Origin: Desulfamplus sp.
GTDB taxonomy: Bacteria; Desulfobacterota; Desulfobacteria; Desulfobacterales; Desulfobacteraceae
DNA: 64,000 bases
Assembly (NCBI GenBank): GCA_015231615.1
Contig: JADGBE010000013.1
Coordinates: 1 to 64,000, forward strand
Direction of reading: 5' to 3'
Shown here: positions 8,123-17,339 of the stretch, one piece after another
How the letters are laid out: each line of letters starts with the position of its first letter
How positions within the stretch are numbered: the first letter of the stretch is position 1
Made by a program: the position numbers and the translations under genes
The notes under the pieces: generated by a model
Told to the model about the DNA's origin: nothing
Seen by the model: only the letters and a program-made list of their open reading frames with translations
Database searches by the model: none

Positions 8123-10177
8123 TTAACTTTGTTCATCAATAAAACTTATACCTTCCATTAGTAACTTCATAAAATGTCCAATAGCTTGTTTATGCCTATC
8201 CCTTGGGGGAAGAGCTGATGTGTATGTAAATCTTCCTTCAGTTTCTCTTAAAATTTTATAGAACGCCTCTTTATCACTATCTTGTTTATACTGAGAGCTA
8301 ACAATTTCTCCATTATGAAACGATATAGTTGCATTTCCATCAGGAAATCTAAATGAGATCATACCAGTCTTTTGACCCATATTAAGCATCTGCAAAAGCT
8401 CAGTGATATTTGTATCAGAAATAGAGCCAGTAAGACCTGATTGGAGATATTCAGAGGTTGCTATATCAGCTTTTTTTAGACGATTTGAGAGTCGCTTAGT
8501 TAATAGCCTTGCAAAATACATCTGAAGAGCTGGATATATTCGCAACATAGAGAGAAACTCTTTACCGTTAAGGTATAGTAGCTTAGCGGTTTCAACAACT
8601 TTTATTGTTGCATTTACAGGCTCACCGCTCATTAAGCTCATCTCTCCAAAGACATCTTCGCCCCCCATTGTATCCAATACAACGCCTTGATCATCAATCA
8701 CCTCAACCTTACCAGAGATAATTATAAATAGATTTTTACCGGGTTCTCCTTTTTTGATTACAACTTCTTCTGGTTGATACTCTTTGAGTTTAAGCCTCTC
8801 AACAATGCTTTTTATCTCGTTATCTTCAAGAGGTTGGAACATTGAGTAAGTAGAAAGAAGCGATGTCAACTGATTCATATCTTTTTGAGGGGTGTTGATT
8901 TTAGATTCTTTTTCAATATAAGCTGGAGGGTTTTCCCAATCTTCTGAACGTGATTGGCTCTTTGCAAAAAGCTCTCGTATCTCTTTTAGCTCATTTGCAA
9001 CTGATGCAATACTCTGGGCAACCTGTGTCAAAAGCTGATTTGTTTGAAATATAAGTTGTGTTGTATCAGGGGTTGATGGAGAATTTTCTTTAATTGGTGC
9101 TTCTTTAGCCAATTGATCTTTAGACTCATTAACATCAAAATTTCTATTTTGAGACTCAGACAAAGGCTTTTCTGGCAATTGAGGGATAGCAATATCAGGT
9201 AGCGTAGGTAAAGTTATTTCAGGCAATTGCGGTAGAGAACTCTCTTCTGGTATCTCTGATAGATTACTCTTTTGTTGTGTAGCAGACTCTGATGGTTTTG
9301 CCACAAGTGGGTCTGGTTCAACTTCAGACAAAAATGTTTGAGAGTTACTCGGCTTTTTAACCCCTGTTGTAAGCGTTCTTGCAAAAAAATTTAAGCATTT
9401 TTCCCAAAAGCTCTCCATTGTGAAATTTACTACGCCTTCTACCTCTTTTCTTATTAGGTTTTGTGCAATGTTTTTGATACTCTTTGATGCTGATGTATTA
9501 GGATAGAGCATTATAAATGGCTTCTGTCTTGAAACTGCGGAGACAACATTTTGGTCTCTTCCAATTACGCCAATAGGTATAAGTTTTAATCCTAAATATT
9601 TTGATGTAGTTGCCACAAATTTGCCAAGTGCATTTTTAGCACTCTGAATAGTTGGTGCTTGATTTACAACTACCATTACAGAGTTTGTAAATCCATTTAA
9701 GGTAAGTATTTTAAGAAGAGAGTATGCATCAGTTAATGAGGTAGGATCAGGAGTTATGATAACCATAAGCTCTGATGAGGCAAGGCAAAAGGAGATAACA
9801 TCTTTGGATATACCAGCAGCAGTATCAATTATAAAATAATCGTAAGCATCAAGTTTTGAGAATTGCCTGATAAGTTTTACGATCTGATCAGGAGTTAAGT
9901 TTGCCATCTCTTCAACACCTGAACTTCCCGGGATAATATCAATTCCTTCGTAATTTTCGATAAGAATCTCTTTTATATCCTTTTGATATAAGATTACATC
10001 TTTAAGATTGTGTTCAGGATAAATTTTGAGGAGAATGTTTATATTGGCAAGACCTAAATCAGCATCAAATAGACAGGTGTTGTATCCAAGTTCAGCTAAA
10101 TGGAGGGCAAGATTAGCACTGATATTGGTTTTACCAACCCCTCCTTTACCGCTCGTTACTGTTATAATTCTCGCCAT
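8123..10177 (-). CDS. MinD/FlhG-type P-loop ATPase fused to cyclic-nucleotide-binding and DUF4388 domains
   Basis: N-terminal SIMIBI ATPase (about 1-255) with the deviant Walker A GKGGVGKTN, Asp-rich FDADLGLANINI and the IIDTAAG motif, closest to FlhG/MinD. A Pro/Ser-rich linker (LPQLPEITLPTLPDIAIP) follows. A cyclic-nucleotide/CRP-like sensor domain lies at about 455-570 (GKNLFIIISGKVEV, GEDVFGEMSLMSGEPVNATI). A C-terminal DUF4388/PatA-N-like domain (GLTGSISDTNITELLQMLNM) ends the protein. The track starts at a TTG (10201), but GGGAGGGGG stands 6 nt before ATG 10177 (MARIITVTSGKGG), which I take as the start. The fusion suggests spatial positioning of a machine under second-messenger control (inference). 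Nothing adjacent reveals the cargo. Confidence 0.88.
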   Translation of the reverse strand: MARIITVTSGKGGVGKTNISANLALHLAELGYNTCLFDADLGLANINILLKIYPEHNLKDVILYQKDIKEILIENYEGIDIIPGSSGVEEMANLTPDQIVKLIRQFSKLDAYDYFIIDTAAGISKDVISFCLASSELMVIITPDPTSLTDAYSLLKILTLNGFTNSVMVVVNQAPTIQSAKNALGKFVATTSKYLGLKLIPIGVIGRDQNVVSAVSRQKPFIMLYPNTSASKSIKNIAQNLIRKEVEGVVNFTMESFWEKCLNFFARTLTTGVKKPSNSQTFLSEVEPDPLVAKPSESATQQKSNLSEIPEESSLPQLPEITLPTLPDIAIPQLPEKPLSESQNRNFDVNESKDQLAKEAPIKENSPSTPDTTQLIFQTNQLLTQVAQSIASVANELKEIRELFAKSQSRSEDWENPPAYIEKESKINTPQKDMNQLTSLLSTYSMFQPLEDNEIKSIVERLKLKEYQPEEVVIKKGEPGKNLFIIISGKVEVIDDQGVVLDTMGGEDVFGEMSLMSGEPVNATIKVVETAKLLYLNGKEFLSMLRIYPALQMYFARLLTKRLSNRLKKADIATSEYLQSGLTGSISDTNITELLQMLNMGQKTGMISFRFPDGNATISFHNGEIVSSQYKQDSDKEAFYKILRETEGRFTYTSALPPRDRHKQAIGHFMKLLMEGISFIDEQS

Positions 10178-10230
10178 GTTATCCCCCTCCCTTTTTTTCA
10201 ATATCTTAAATAATTACAACTAAATTCAGA

Positions 10231-10353
10231 TTACACTGTCTTATCACCATCTATTTTCAAGTTCCATAGATTTGCAATTGTAAAAGCATCTATAAGAGAT
10301 AAAATTCCTGAAAGAGAACATTTTTCACAAATAATAAAAGTTATCTTTATCAT
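10231..10353 (-). pseudogene. Remnant of a DJ-1/PfpI (GlxA/AraC-type) regulator N-terminus
   Basis: A 40-codon frame missing from the ORF track reads MIKITFIICEKCSLSGILSL and then IDAFTIANLWNL before a stop. This matches my memory of the opening strand and helix of GlxA-like AraC regulators with a DJ-1/PfpI domain, which run to about 320 residues. Nothing of the rest remains. It sits just upstream of the MinD-like gene and is probably a decayed gene. Confidence 0.5.
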
Positions 10354-10386
10354 ATTTAACCTATGCTTTTCTATAAATTATAAACC

Positions 10387-13300
10387 CTACCTCAAATTAA
10401 AAAACTCCACATTTGACCACCCGCTCAACCCATTGCTGTTATAAGCTTTAACCGCTCCATAAAAAGCAAATCCTTTGCCATCAAATGAGACTTCTCGCTG
10501 TTTACCCATCTCAATTTCGCCAATATCAGAGGGTTCTGGATTTGGATATGGAGCATAAAATAGCCTGTAGCCGTCAGCATTTGCAACTTCTGACCATGAA
10601 ACTGTAACCATATTTCCTTTGGTAGTGATTTTTATTTGTGGAGCTTCAAGAAATACTCCAGAATTTGCGATAACATTAAGAAATTTCTGCTCAGGCAGAG
10701 AGACATTACCAGCCTTGTCTTTGGCGTAATAGACAGCCTGATAACAGCCAGTTGCGAGGTTTGGGTAAGTTTGGCTTAAATCTGCTTCATAAACATTCAC
10801 TTTATCAGATTTTTGTTTCATCTCAATATTTACAGTTCGGTTTGATGGGTCAGTGATTGAGCTGATTGAACAAAATACGCCGCCCATTTCATTTTCAGGG
10901 TCAGTTGCAATCGCCCAGAGGAAATTATTTTGCGTATCTTCTCTGTTTATAGTCATGTCTGGATTTGTGGTTCTGATTTGTGGGCGTAAATTGCCAGATG
11001 GTCGGTATTCTATGAACTTGCCTGATGCCTCATAACTGTCAAACTTTGTCGTGCCAAAACCGTCTCCGTCTGCGTCCATTACTGGTCTTTGTGTGTGGCG
11101 ATAAAATTTCAAAATTTCGTAGCTTGCCTCAGCAAATGAGCCTTCAATATCACTGCCGTAGTTGATGAATTGATAGAAATATCGTGAAAATGAGCTTTCA
11201 CCAAGATTGTCGTAACCAGCATAACCGCCTTCATCAATCGGCTTGTCAGATGACGATGTCAAAATAATCCTGCCGTTACCTGCAATCTTTTCAATCCATT
11301 TACCAGATTGAGTTCCTTCAAGCACTATGGTTACAGGAAAACCTTTATATTCTGAATAGTTATCTTTTGAGTTGGTTTTAATGATCTCTTCAGCTTCATT
11401 AAGATATTTGGCAAGATCGTCAGCAGTTAAAACTTCGCTGTCGTTAAGTCTAAAACCGTTATCATCTTCAACTTTTCCGATAAGATAGAGATTTAAAGGG
11501 GTTTTGTATGGATCGTCAGTGGAAAATAAGGTGGTTGCCCAGTTAGTTAAAGAATCGTGCAGATTGGCTTTATTTGCTGTTCCGTTTGTAAATTTAGGGT
11601 CATCGGCAATGCCAAGATATTTTATTCGTTCGGCTGGAATATTTCTGCTTTTCAAGGCATTGTAAACATAACTGCCTAAATTCTTTGAAATGGTTTGAAA
11701 ATCTGCATTTCCAGATTCGGAAACAACAATAATTCCCTCACCAACTGGCTGACCAATCGGAACTACAAGTTTTGTGTTTATGCTGAGATAATCAGAAGTC
11801 TCTGGGAGGCTTGCCTTGACATTGATAAAACCGTTTCCAGGAACTACGACATCTCTATAAAATACGCCGTTTGCATCTATTTCAACACCTCCAACAAATT
11901 GGGGTTGAAGTCCAGCGTCTTGATTTGCAGGGTCAAGATAGCGAATATCAAGATTGACCTTTGTTCCGTCAAGTCGCACAGGTGTAATGATTCCTTGAAC
12001 TCTTAGAATATCGCCTTTTTTGGTTGATTGATTCACGTTTGATGATAGGGCTATGTTTGTTTTAGCTGGAAGGATAAAAATTTCTGCGGTGTTGCTGGTT
12101 ATTCCGTTTGAATTGGCAGTCAAAGTCAGCAATCCCGCATGAATCGGCGTAACAGTGCCTTGAAAATAACCTTTTTCATCGGTCGTAAAAGCCGCTGATT
12201 CCGCAGACTCTTTGATGTTATTGCCTGAAATAACTACAGATTGTCCCGCCTGTGCTGGAATAACATTCCCTGCAATCGTGAGAGAATCAAGAACTCTTGT
12301 CCGTTTTGTTTTATGGGCAATACTCAACGCAATCATGGAGTTTGTGCCATCGCTGACCTGAACATTTAAAGATGTGCTTTTGCCTGAATAACCTGATTGA
12401 ATTTTTGGAATGATTTTAATTGTTTGGGTGCTTTCAGAAAAGGCGGCAATTGTTAAAAGAACAGGTTTTGTTTCGCCTGATTTTAGTGAAACAGCTATGG
12501 GCTCAAGTTTTACGTTTATGTTATTGGAAATCGTATTTCCTGTGGCTGATTCAATCTCAAGAGCTACATCACCTCTGAACAAATCCAAAGAAGTGGCAAA
12601 CACCGTGATTTCTGCTTTTTCATTTGGCAACATTGCAATTGCATTTCTATCAAGGGTTAGCTCAACTCTTGGTTTCTCCTCAACCTGCGGGGTAATTAAA
12701 GCTGCTTCGTTGTTGTTTGCAACTCTGATAAGTTTGCCATTCTCTTCAATTACAGCAGAAAGGCGGTAATATCGGGGCAAACCTTCAAGCCATTCAGGGT
12801 CTTCTATTGGGGTATTGAGGGTATAGCCTTTTGTTGTTGAGCCGTCTGAATTTGTTCTTGTTTCTGGTGTGTGTCCTTCAACTGTAACCCAGCAGTTGTC
12901 AACTCTTGGTTTAGGACAAATCGAATAATCCGTGTAAAATCTGATTAGTTTATCTGAAGCATCAAGCACTGTTTCGTAAACGCCATCTTGTGATAATGAG
13001 CGTTGAAGTTCTATGTATTTGACGTTCTGAAAATCAAGAGAGGAAGAGTTGAGAAACCAGTTGATTGTGATTTCTGGGGAGTTGGGTTTGATGATTTGTT
13101 CGGGGGTGCCGAGTTGAAGGAAGTGGGCGAGACCTCCGCCATCAGTTCCAATCCATAATCCCCCGCTATTGTCTGACAAGAGGGAGAGTGAGTCAACATA
13201 GTTATCAGGTAATCCTGAATTTTTTGTATCAAAGACTTGCCACGAGCCGTTTGACTTTAAATGAGTAAGACCGCCTCCACGAGTTCCAATCCATAATCCT

Positions 13301-15036
13301 CCGCTTTCATCAGACAAGATTGAGCTAACATAGTTGTCAGGTAATCCTGAATTTTGTGTATTAAAGACTTGCCACGAGCCGTCTGACTTTAAATGAGCAA
13401 GACCGCCTCCATAATAATCGGCAGTTCCAATCCATAATCCTCCGCTGTTGTCTGACAAGAGGGAGTTAACAACTCCGCCTGGTAATCCTGAATTTTTTGT
13501 ATTAAACACCTGCCACTCACCGTCTGATTTAAAATGAGCAAGACCGTTAAATATAGTTCCAATCCATACTCCACCAATTCCGTCTGACGAGAGGGAGTTA
13601 ACAATTCCGCCTGGTAATCCTGAGTTTTCTTTATCAAAAACTTGCCACGAGCCATCTGACTTTAAATGAGCAAGACCGCCTCCATTAGTTCCAATCCATA
13701 AGTCCCCGTTGATGTCTGACAAAAGGGCAGAAACATTGTTATTAGGCAGTCCTGAATTTTTTGTATTAAAAACTTGCCACGAGCCATCTGTATTTAAATG
13801 GGTAAGTCCGCCAGAAGCTCCACCAATCCATAATCCTCCGTTGTTATCTGATAAGAGGGATGTAACAATGTTATCAAGCAATCCTGAATTTAAAGTATTA
13901 AATTTGAGATTCCTTTTTTTTCGCGAAATGTAAATGTAATTATCGTCTTTATGCTCACGCTCTGTATTAAAAACTTGCCACGAGCCATCTGACTTTAAAT
14001 GAGCAAGACCGCCTCCATTAGTTCCAATCCATAAGTCCCCGTTGTTGTCTGACAAAAGGGCAGAAACATAGTTATAAGGCAGTCCTGAATTTTTTGTATT
14101 AAAAACTTGCCACGAGCCATCTGTATTTAAATGGGTAAGTCCGCCCCAATAAGTTCCAACCCATAATCTCCCGTTGCTGTCTAACAAGAGAGATAAAACA
14201 TAGTTATCAGGTAATCCTGAATTTTTTGTATTAAAGACTTGCCACGAGCCATCTGACTTTAAATGTGTAAGACCACCATAATAAGTTCCAATCCATAATC
14301 CTCCGCTTTCGTCTGACAAGATAGAGTTAATAAAGTTGTCAGGCAAACCTGAATTGTTTGTATTAAAAACCTGCCACGAGTCATCTGCTTTTAAATGGGC
14401 AAGACCGCTGTTATAAGTTCCAATCCATAATCCTCCACTGTTGTCTGATAAGAGGGACCAAACAGAGTTGTCAGGCAATCCTGAATTTTCTGTATTAAAG
14501 ACTTGCCATGAGCCATCTACCTTCAAATGGACAAGATTTCTGTCATAATAACTGATAGTTCCGATCGTTATAATCCATAATCCTCCACTGTTGTCTGATA
14601 AGAGGGACCAAACAGCGTTGTCAGGTAATCCTGAATTTTGTGTATTAAAGACTTGCCACGAGCCGTTTGACTTTAAATGGGCAAGACCGCCACGAGTTCC
14701 AATCCATAATCCTTCGCTTTCATCTGACAAAAGGGAGTTAACATGGCTGGAAGGCAACCCATCTAAATTTGTAAATAACTGAAGAAGTTCTCCTGATTCT
14801 GCATTACGTTTTTCCAATCCACCAACTGTTCCCACCCAGAGTATTTTGCCATCGTCTGATCTCAATAAAGCATTAATCGTACTAATGCTTGTATAAACCT
14901 CCCAATTCTGCCTTTCTGCCTCAATACGATTTTCTTCTGATGATGCTATTGAAGGCAATACCCATAAACAAACAAGGAGCAAGTAAAAACAGTGATTTAC
15001 GCTAAAGAATCTGAATCTTTTTTGTTTTAATTTCAT
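10387..15036 (-). CDS. Giant secreted protein: 13 propeller blades, Ig-like domains, degenerate C13 caspase-like domain, FN3 (paralogue A)
   Basis: 1549 residues with a clear signal peptide (FYLLLVCLWVLPSIAS). About 40-640 holds 13 repeats of roughly 43 residues of the two-component-regulator propeller type (SGLPDNxVxSLLSD, GGLWIGT, GLAHLKSDGSWQVF). Units 6-7 and 8-9 are near copies. About 20 foreign residues (REHKDDNYIYISRKKRN) break the run after unit 7. Next come an FN3-like stretch, Ig-like segments, and a domain resembling peptidase C13/caspase (clan CD) at about 1115-1330. There the expected His-Gly reads LIGKVEDD and the expected Cys position reads LEGTQSG, so it is probably inactive. 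A DADGDG calcium-type loop, an Ig-like domain and a C-terminal FN3 follow. GGAGATTTTAC precedes the ATG. Last gene of a likely operon with paralogue B and the S41 protease. Confidence 0.85.
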   Translation of the reverse strand: MKLKQKRFRFFSVNHCFYLLLVCLWVLPSIASSEENRIEAERQNWEVYTSISTINALLRSDDGKILWVGTVGGLEKRNAESGELLQLFTNLDGLPSSHVNSLLSDESEGLWIGTRGGLAHLKSNGSWQVFNTQNSGLPDNAVWSLLSDNSGGLWIITIGTISYYDRNLVHLKVDGSWQVFNTENSGLPDNSVWSLLSDNSGGLWIGTYNSGLAHLKADDSWQVFNTNNSGLPDNFINSILSDESGGLWIGTYYGGLTHLKSDGSWQVFNTKNSGLPDNYVLSLLLDSNGRLWVGTYWGGLTHLNTDGSWQVFNTKNSGLPYNYVSALLSDNNGDLWIGTNGGGLAHLKSDGSWQVFNTEREHKDDNYIYISRKKRNLKFNTLNSGLLDNIVTSLLSDNNGGLWIGGASGGLTHLNTDGSWQVFNTKNSGLPNNNVSALLSDINGDLWIGTNGGGLAHLKSDGSWQVFDKENSGLPGGIVNSLSSDGIGGVWIGTIFNGLAHFKSDGEWQVFNTKNSGLPGGVVNSLLSDNSGGLWIGTADYYGGGLAHLKSDGSWQVFNTQNSGLPDNYVSSILSDESGGLWIGTRGGGLTHLKSNGSWQVFDTKNSGLPDNYVDSLSLLSDNSGGLWIGTDGGGLAHFLQLGTPEQIIKPNSPEITINWFLNSSSLDFQNVKYIELQRSLSQDGVYETVLDASDKLIRFYTDYSICPKPRVDNCWVTVEGHTPETRTNSDGSTTKGYTLNTPIEDPEWLEGLPRYYRLSAVIEENGKLIRVANNNEAALITPQVEEKPRVELTLDRNAIAMLPNEKAEITVFATSLDLFRGDVALEIESATGNTISNNINVKLEPIAVSLKSGETKPVLLTIAAFSESTQTIKIIPKIQSGYSGKSTSLNVQVSDGTNSMIALSIAHKTKRTRVLDSLTIAGNVIPAQAGQSVVISGNNIKESAESAAFTTDEKGYFQGTVTPIHAGLLTLTANSNGITSNTAEIFILPAKTNIALSSNVNQSTKKGDILRVQGIITPVRLDGTKVNLDIRYLDPANQDAGLQPQFVGGVEIDANGVFYRDVVVPGNGFINVKASLPETSDYLSINTKLVVPIGQPVGEGIIVVSESGNADFQTISKNLGSYVYNALKSRNIPAERIKYLGIADDPKFTNGTANKANLHDSLTNWATTLFSTDDPYKTPLNLYLIGKVEDDNGFRLNDSEVLTADDLAKYLNEAEEIIKTNSKDNYSEYKGFPVTIVLEGTQSGKWIEKIAGNGRIILTSSSDKPIDEGGYAGYDNLGESSFSRYFYQFINYGSDIEGSFAEASYEILKFYRHTQRPVMDADGDGFGTTKFDSYEASGKFIEYRPSGNLRPQIRTTNPDMTINREDTQNNFLWAIATDPENEMGGVFCSISSITDPSNRTVNIEMKQKSDKVNVYEADLSQTYPNLATGCYQAVYYAKDKAGNVSLPEQKFLNVIANSGVFLEAPQIKITTKGNMVTVSWSEVANADGYRLFYAPYPNPEPSDIGEIEMGKQREVSFDGKGFAFYGAVKAYNSNGLSGWSNVEFFNLR

Positions 15037-15058
15037 GTAAAATCTCCTGATAAAAATA

Positions 15059-17299
15059 TTAAAAAGCCCCGATAATCTTTCTAAAGCCTGAAACAGACTG
15101 TTCTATTGGCAATGTAGCAGATTTTATTTTGTGTGAAGAGAGAGCAGCTGATGAAAATTTGTCGTTTTCTAAATAATAGAGGGCTGCTTTTAAAGAGGCT
15201 TCATTTGGGTCTCCAAATTGCGAATCAAAGTCGTCTGCAACCTCATAATCCGGCTCTATTCCTCCAAAGTATCCGCCTTTACCATCACTGTTTACGGTTT
15301 CAAACATAATAGGTTCAAGCACCTTGTCGCAGAAAAATTGACTTGCCATTCCAACTGGCTTTCCGCATGTAATGCTGCCAATTGTTATTACATCTGCAAA
15401 CGGCTTAAGTCCGTTTATCAAAAGTTCACTTGCAGAACATGTTGATGCCCCAGTTATTACAACAATTCTTGAAAGATTAAGTGAATTAGACTGTTTTAAA
15501 AACTTGTAGGCATAATTTTCATCCTTATGTTTATCGTTATATTTAACAGTGGCAAATATCTCTCCATTAGTATTCTCTTTTGCTATTAAGGAAGCTAAAT
15601 ATGCAGATATTGAAACCCGGCCGCCGCCATTATACCTAAGATCAAGAACAAGTTCGTTTACTTTTTGTGCCTTAAAATAGCTGAAGACCTGATTAAGCTC
15701 TTGTTCAGAAGTTTCAAGAAAACTCATAAAAACAAGATAACCAATTTTTTTGTCTCCTGCATTGAAGATGTCATAATTAAAAACCGTGTTAATTTTGACC
15801 TTTTTCTTTGTCAGTTGTGTTTCAACTATATTGCCTTGAAGATCAGCAAATTCTAAATTGACAACAACTCCTTCTTTTGATTCCCCGTATATGTTGTCCC
15901 ATAGGCTGTTTGTTTCAATTTCTTCAACATCTTTTCCATTGACTTTAAGAACTGTCCAGCCTCTCTTAACTCCTGCTTTGTCTGCCGGCGAATCTTTATA
16001 AACATGGCTGATTCTTAAATTTTTATTGCTGTCATATTTAGTTCCATATCCCATGCCTATATATGTTCCCTCTTCAAACAAGGCAGCAAAAGATTCTGCT
16101 GATGTGATATAGCTCCATTTATCAAATTTCTTGTATTTTATAGCTTCTAACAGAAGTTCAGGAGATGAGTATTTTTTAGATGGTGATGAAATTTTGGGGA
16201 TTTTGCCATACCAATAATAAACATCAATCATACGATTATACAGCCACAAATTTTGGTCAACTGCAGAGCAGTCAGGAGAGTAATCATTCAGTGAGGTAAG
16301 TTGTAATTTAGCATTATTATCATTGGGTTGAAGTTTAAGATTCATCTCTACAAGCTTTATTTTTCCGTTATTTTCTTCTTGACGCACTGATGGAAGCTGC
16401 ATCTTATTTGTGCTGAAATCAAAAGATGGTCTAAAAGGTGATATAGAGATTTTGTTTAAAATATCATGCCATGAAAAAAGCTCTTCAAAAGGTTGATAAA
16501 CCTCTGTTTCTACTAAATTAAATGAAATTGGCTTTGTAGTATTTTGTTTTAAAGCTGTTGTATATGCTCCTGAAACACCTCCTGCGTTCAATACATCAAG
16601 GAGTGGAATATTAAGAGTTCCAGCATCTAAGTTATACACTGGCTGCTGCTGTGCTAAATTTATAATTTCAAAATTATCAAACCACGGCTTTGCCTCTTCG
16701 TCTGATACAAGCCCAACAGAACCGCCTAAATAGTTATCAAATTTCAAGAATTCTACTTCATTGTAATTAATGAAAAAACGAAACAAATTTCCCTGTTTGA
16801 GAATAGTCAATCTGTCATTTTTTCCTGTAATAGCAGGTGATTTTATATATCCTGTATAAAACTTCCATTTTTCCCCTTTAATAACCTCTATAATATAGTA
16901 TCCATCAAGGTTAATCTTGAACGTTATAATATCAGTTTTGTTATTTGAATCTTTCTGACCGCAAGCATATAATCCAAAAAATTTATCGCTTGATTCTTTT
17001 GCACAATTTACGATTACAGATGCTGCAAATTCGTAAAAGTAGTTGGATTTATCAATAGATGGATCCCAGCCGCCTGGATTTTCACCACCACCCCAACTTA
17101 CCCAGACATAATAGTATTTTTGAGGTTCTGAATTGTTGTAGTATAATGCACCGTCAGATATAAACCAGTCAGCATAAGGCTTAAATCCTTTTGTAGAAGA
17201 TGCAGCGTTAAAAGGTTCAAATATGTATGCATCAGAATATTTTGCAGCCAGAAGACACATAAGGATAGAAATGGTTGCAGCCACAACCCGTTTTTTCAT
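15059..17299 (-). CDS. Secreted S41 (C-terminal-processing-like) peptidase with N-terminal LamG-like domain
   Basis: 746 residues with a signal peptide (VVAATISILMCLLAAKYSDA). Residues about 25-215 form a concanavalin/LamG-like jelly-roll region (GYYIIEVIKGEKW ... VGLVSDEEAKPWFDNFEI). A linker is followed by the protease half (about 340-745), which has a PDZ domain (DSPADKAGVKRGWTVLKVNG) and the S41 core LVLDLRYNGGG. The probable nucleophile Ser lies in ASTCSASELL and the general-base Lys in ITCGKPVG, so the enzyme looks active. The ribosome site is GGAGAAAATAA-ATG. It lies 40 bp after paralogue B and 22 bp before paralogue A, indicating one transcript. Processing of its giant neighbours is an inference from position. 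Confidence 0.88.
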   Translation of the reverse strand: MKKRVVAATISILMCLLAAKYSDAYIFEPFNAASSTKGFKPYADWFISDGALYYNNSEPQKYYYVWVSWGGGENPGGWDPSIDKSNYFYEFAASVIVNCAKESSDKFFGLYACGQKDSNNKTDIITFKINLDGYYIIEVIKGEKWKFYTGYIKSPAITGKNDRLTILKQGNLFRFFINYNEVEFLKFDNYLGGSVGLVSDEEAKPWFDNFEIINLAQQQPVYNLDAGTLNIPLLDVLNAGGVSGAYTTALKQNTTKPISFNLVETEVYQPFEELFSWHDILNKISISPFRPSFDFSTNKMQLPSVRQEENNGKIKLVEMNLKLQPNDNNAKLQLTSLNDYSPDCSAVDQNLWLYNRMIDVYYWYGKIPKISSPSKKYSSPELLLEAIKYKKFDKWSYITSAESFAALFEEGTYIGMGYGTKYDSNKNLRISHVYKDSPADKAGVKRGWTVLKVNGKDVEEIETNSLWDNIYGESKEGVVVNLEFADLQGNIVETQLTKKKVKINTVFNYDIFNAGDKKIGYLVFMSFLETSEQELNQVFSYFKAQKVNELVLDLRYNGGGRVSISAYLASLIAKENTNGEIFATVKYNDKHKDENYAYKFLKQSNSLNLSRIVVITGASTCSASELLINGLKPFADVITIGSITCGKPVGMASQFFCDKVLEPIMFETVNSDGKGGYFGGIEPDYEVADDFDSQFGDPNEASLKAALYYLENDKFSSAALSSHKIKSATLPIEQSVSGFRKIIGAF

Positions 17300-17339
17300 T
17301 TATTTTCTCCATTTTGAATAATGTTTTTGATAGGTCTAT

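Noticed and set aside
12410-12769. Long plus-strand ORFs inside the three paralogues (for example 12410-12769, 19396-19761, 24660-25019)
   Set aside because: They recur at the same place in each paralogue because the coding strand is conserved; they are antisense shadows with no ribosome site.
13011-14782. Direct repeats in paralogue A as a possible CRISPR array
   Set aside because: The ~129-bp units are coding propeller blades, not short repeats with unique spacers.
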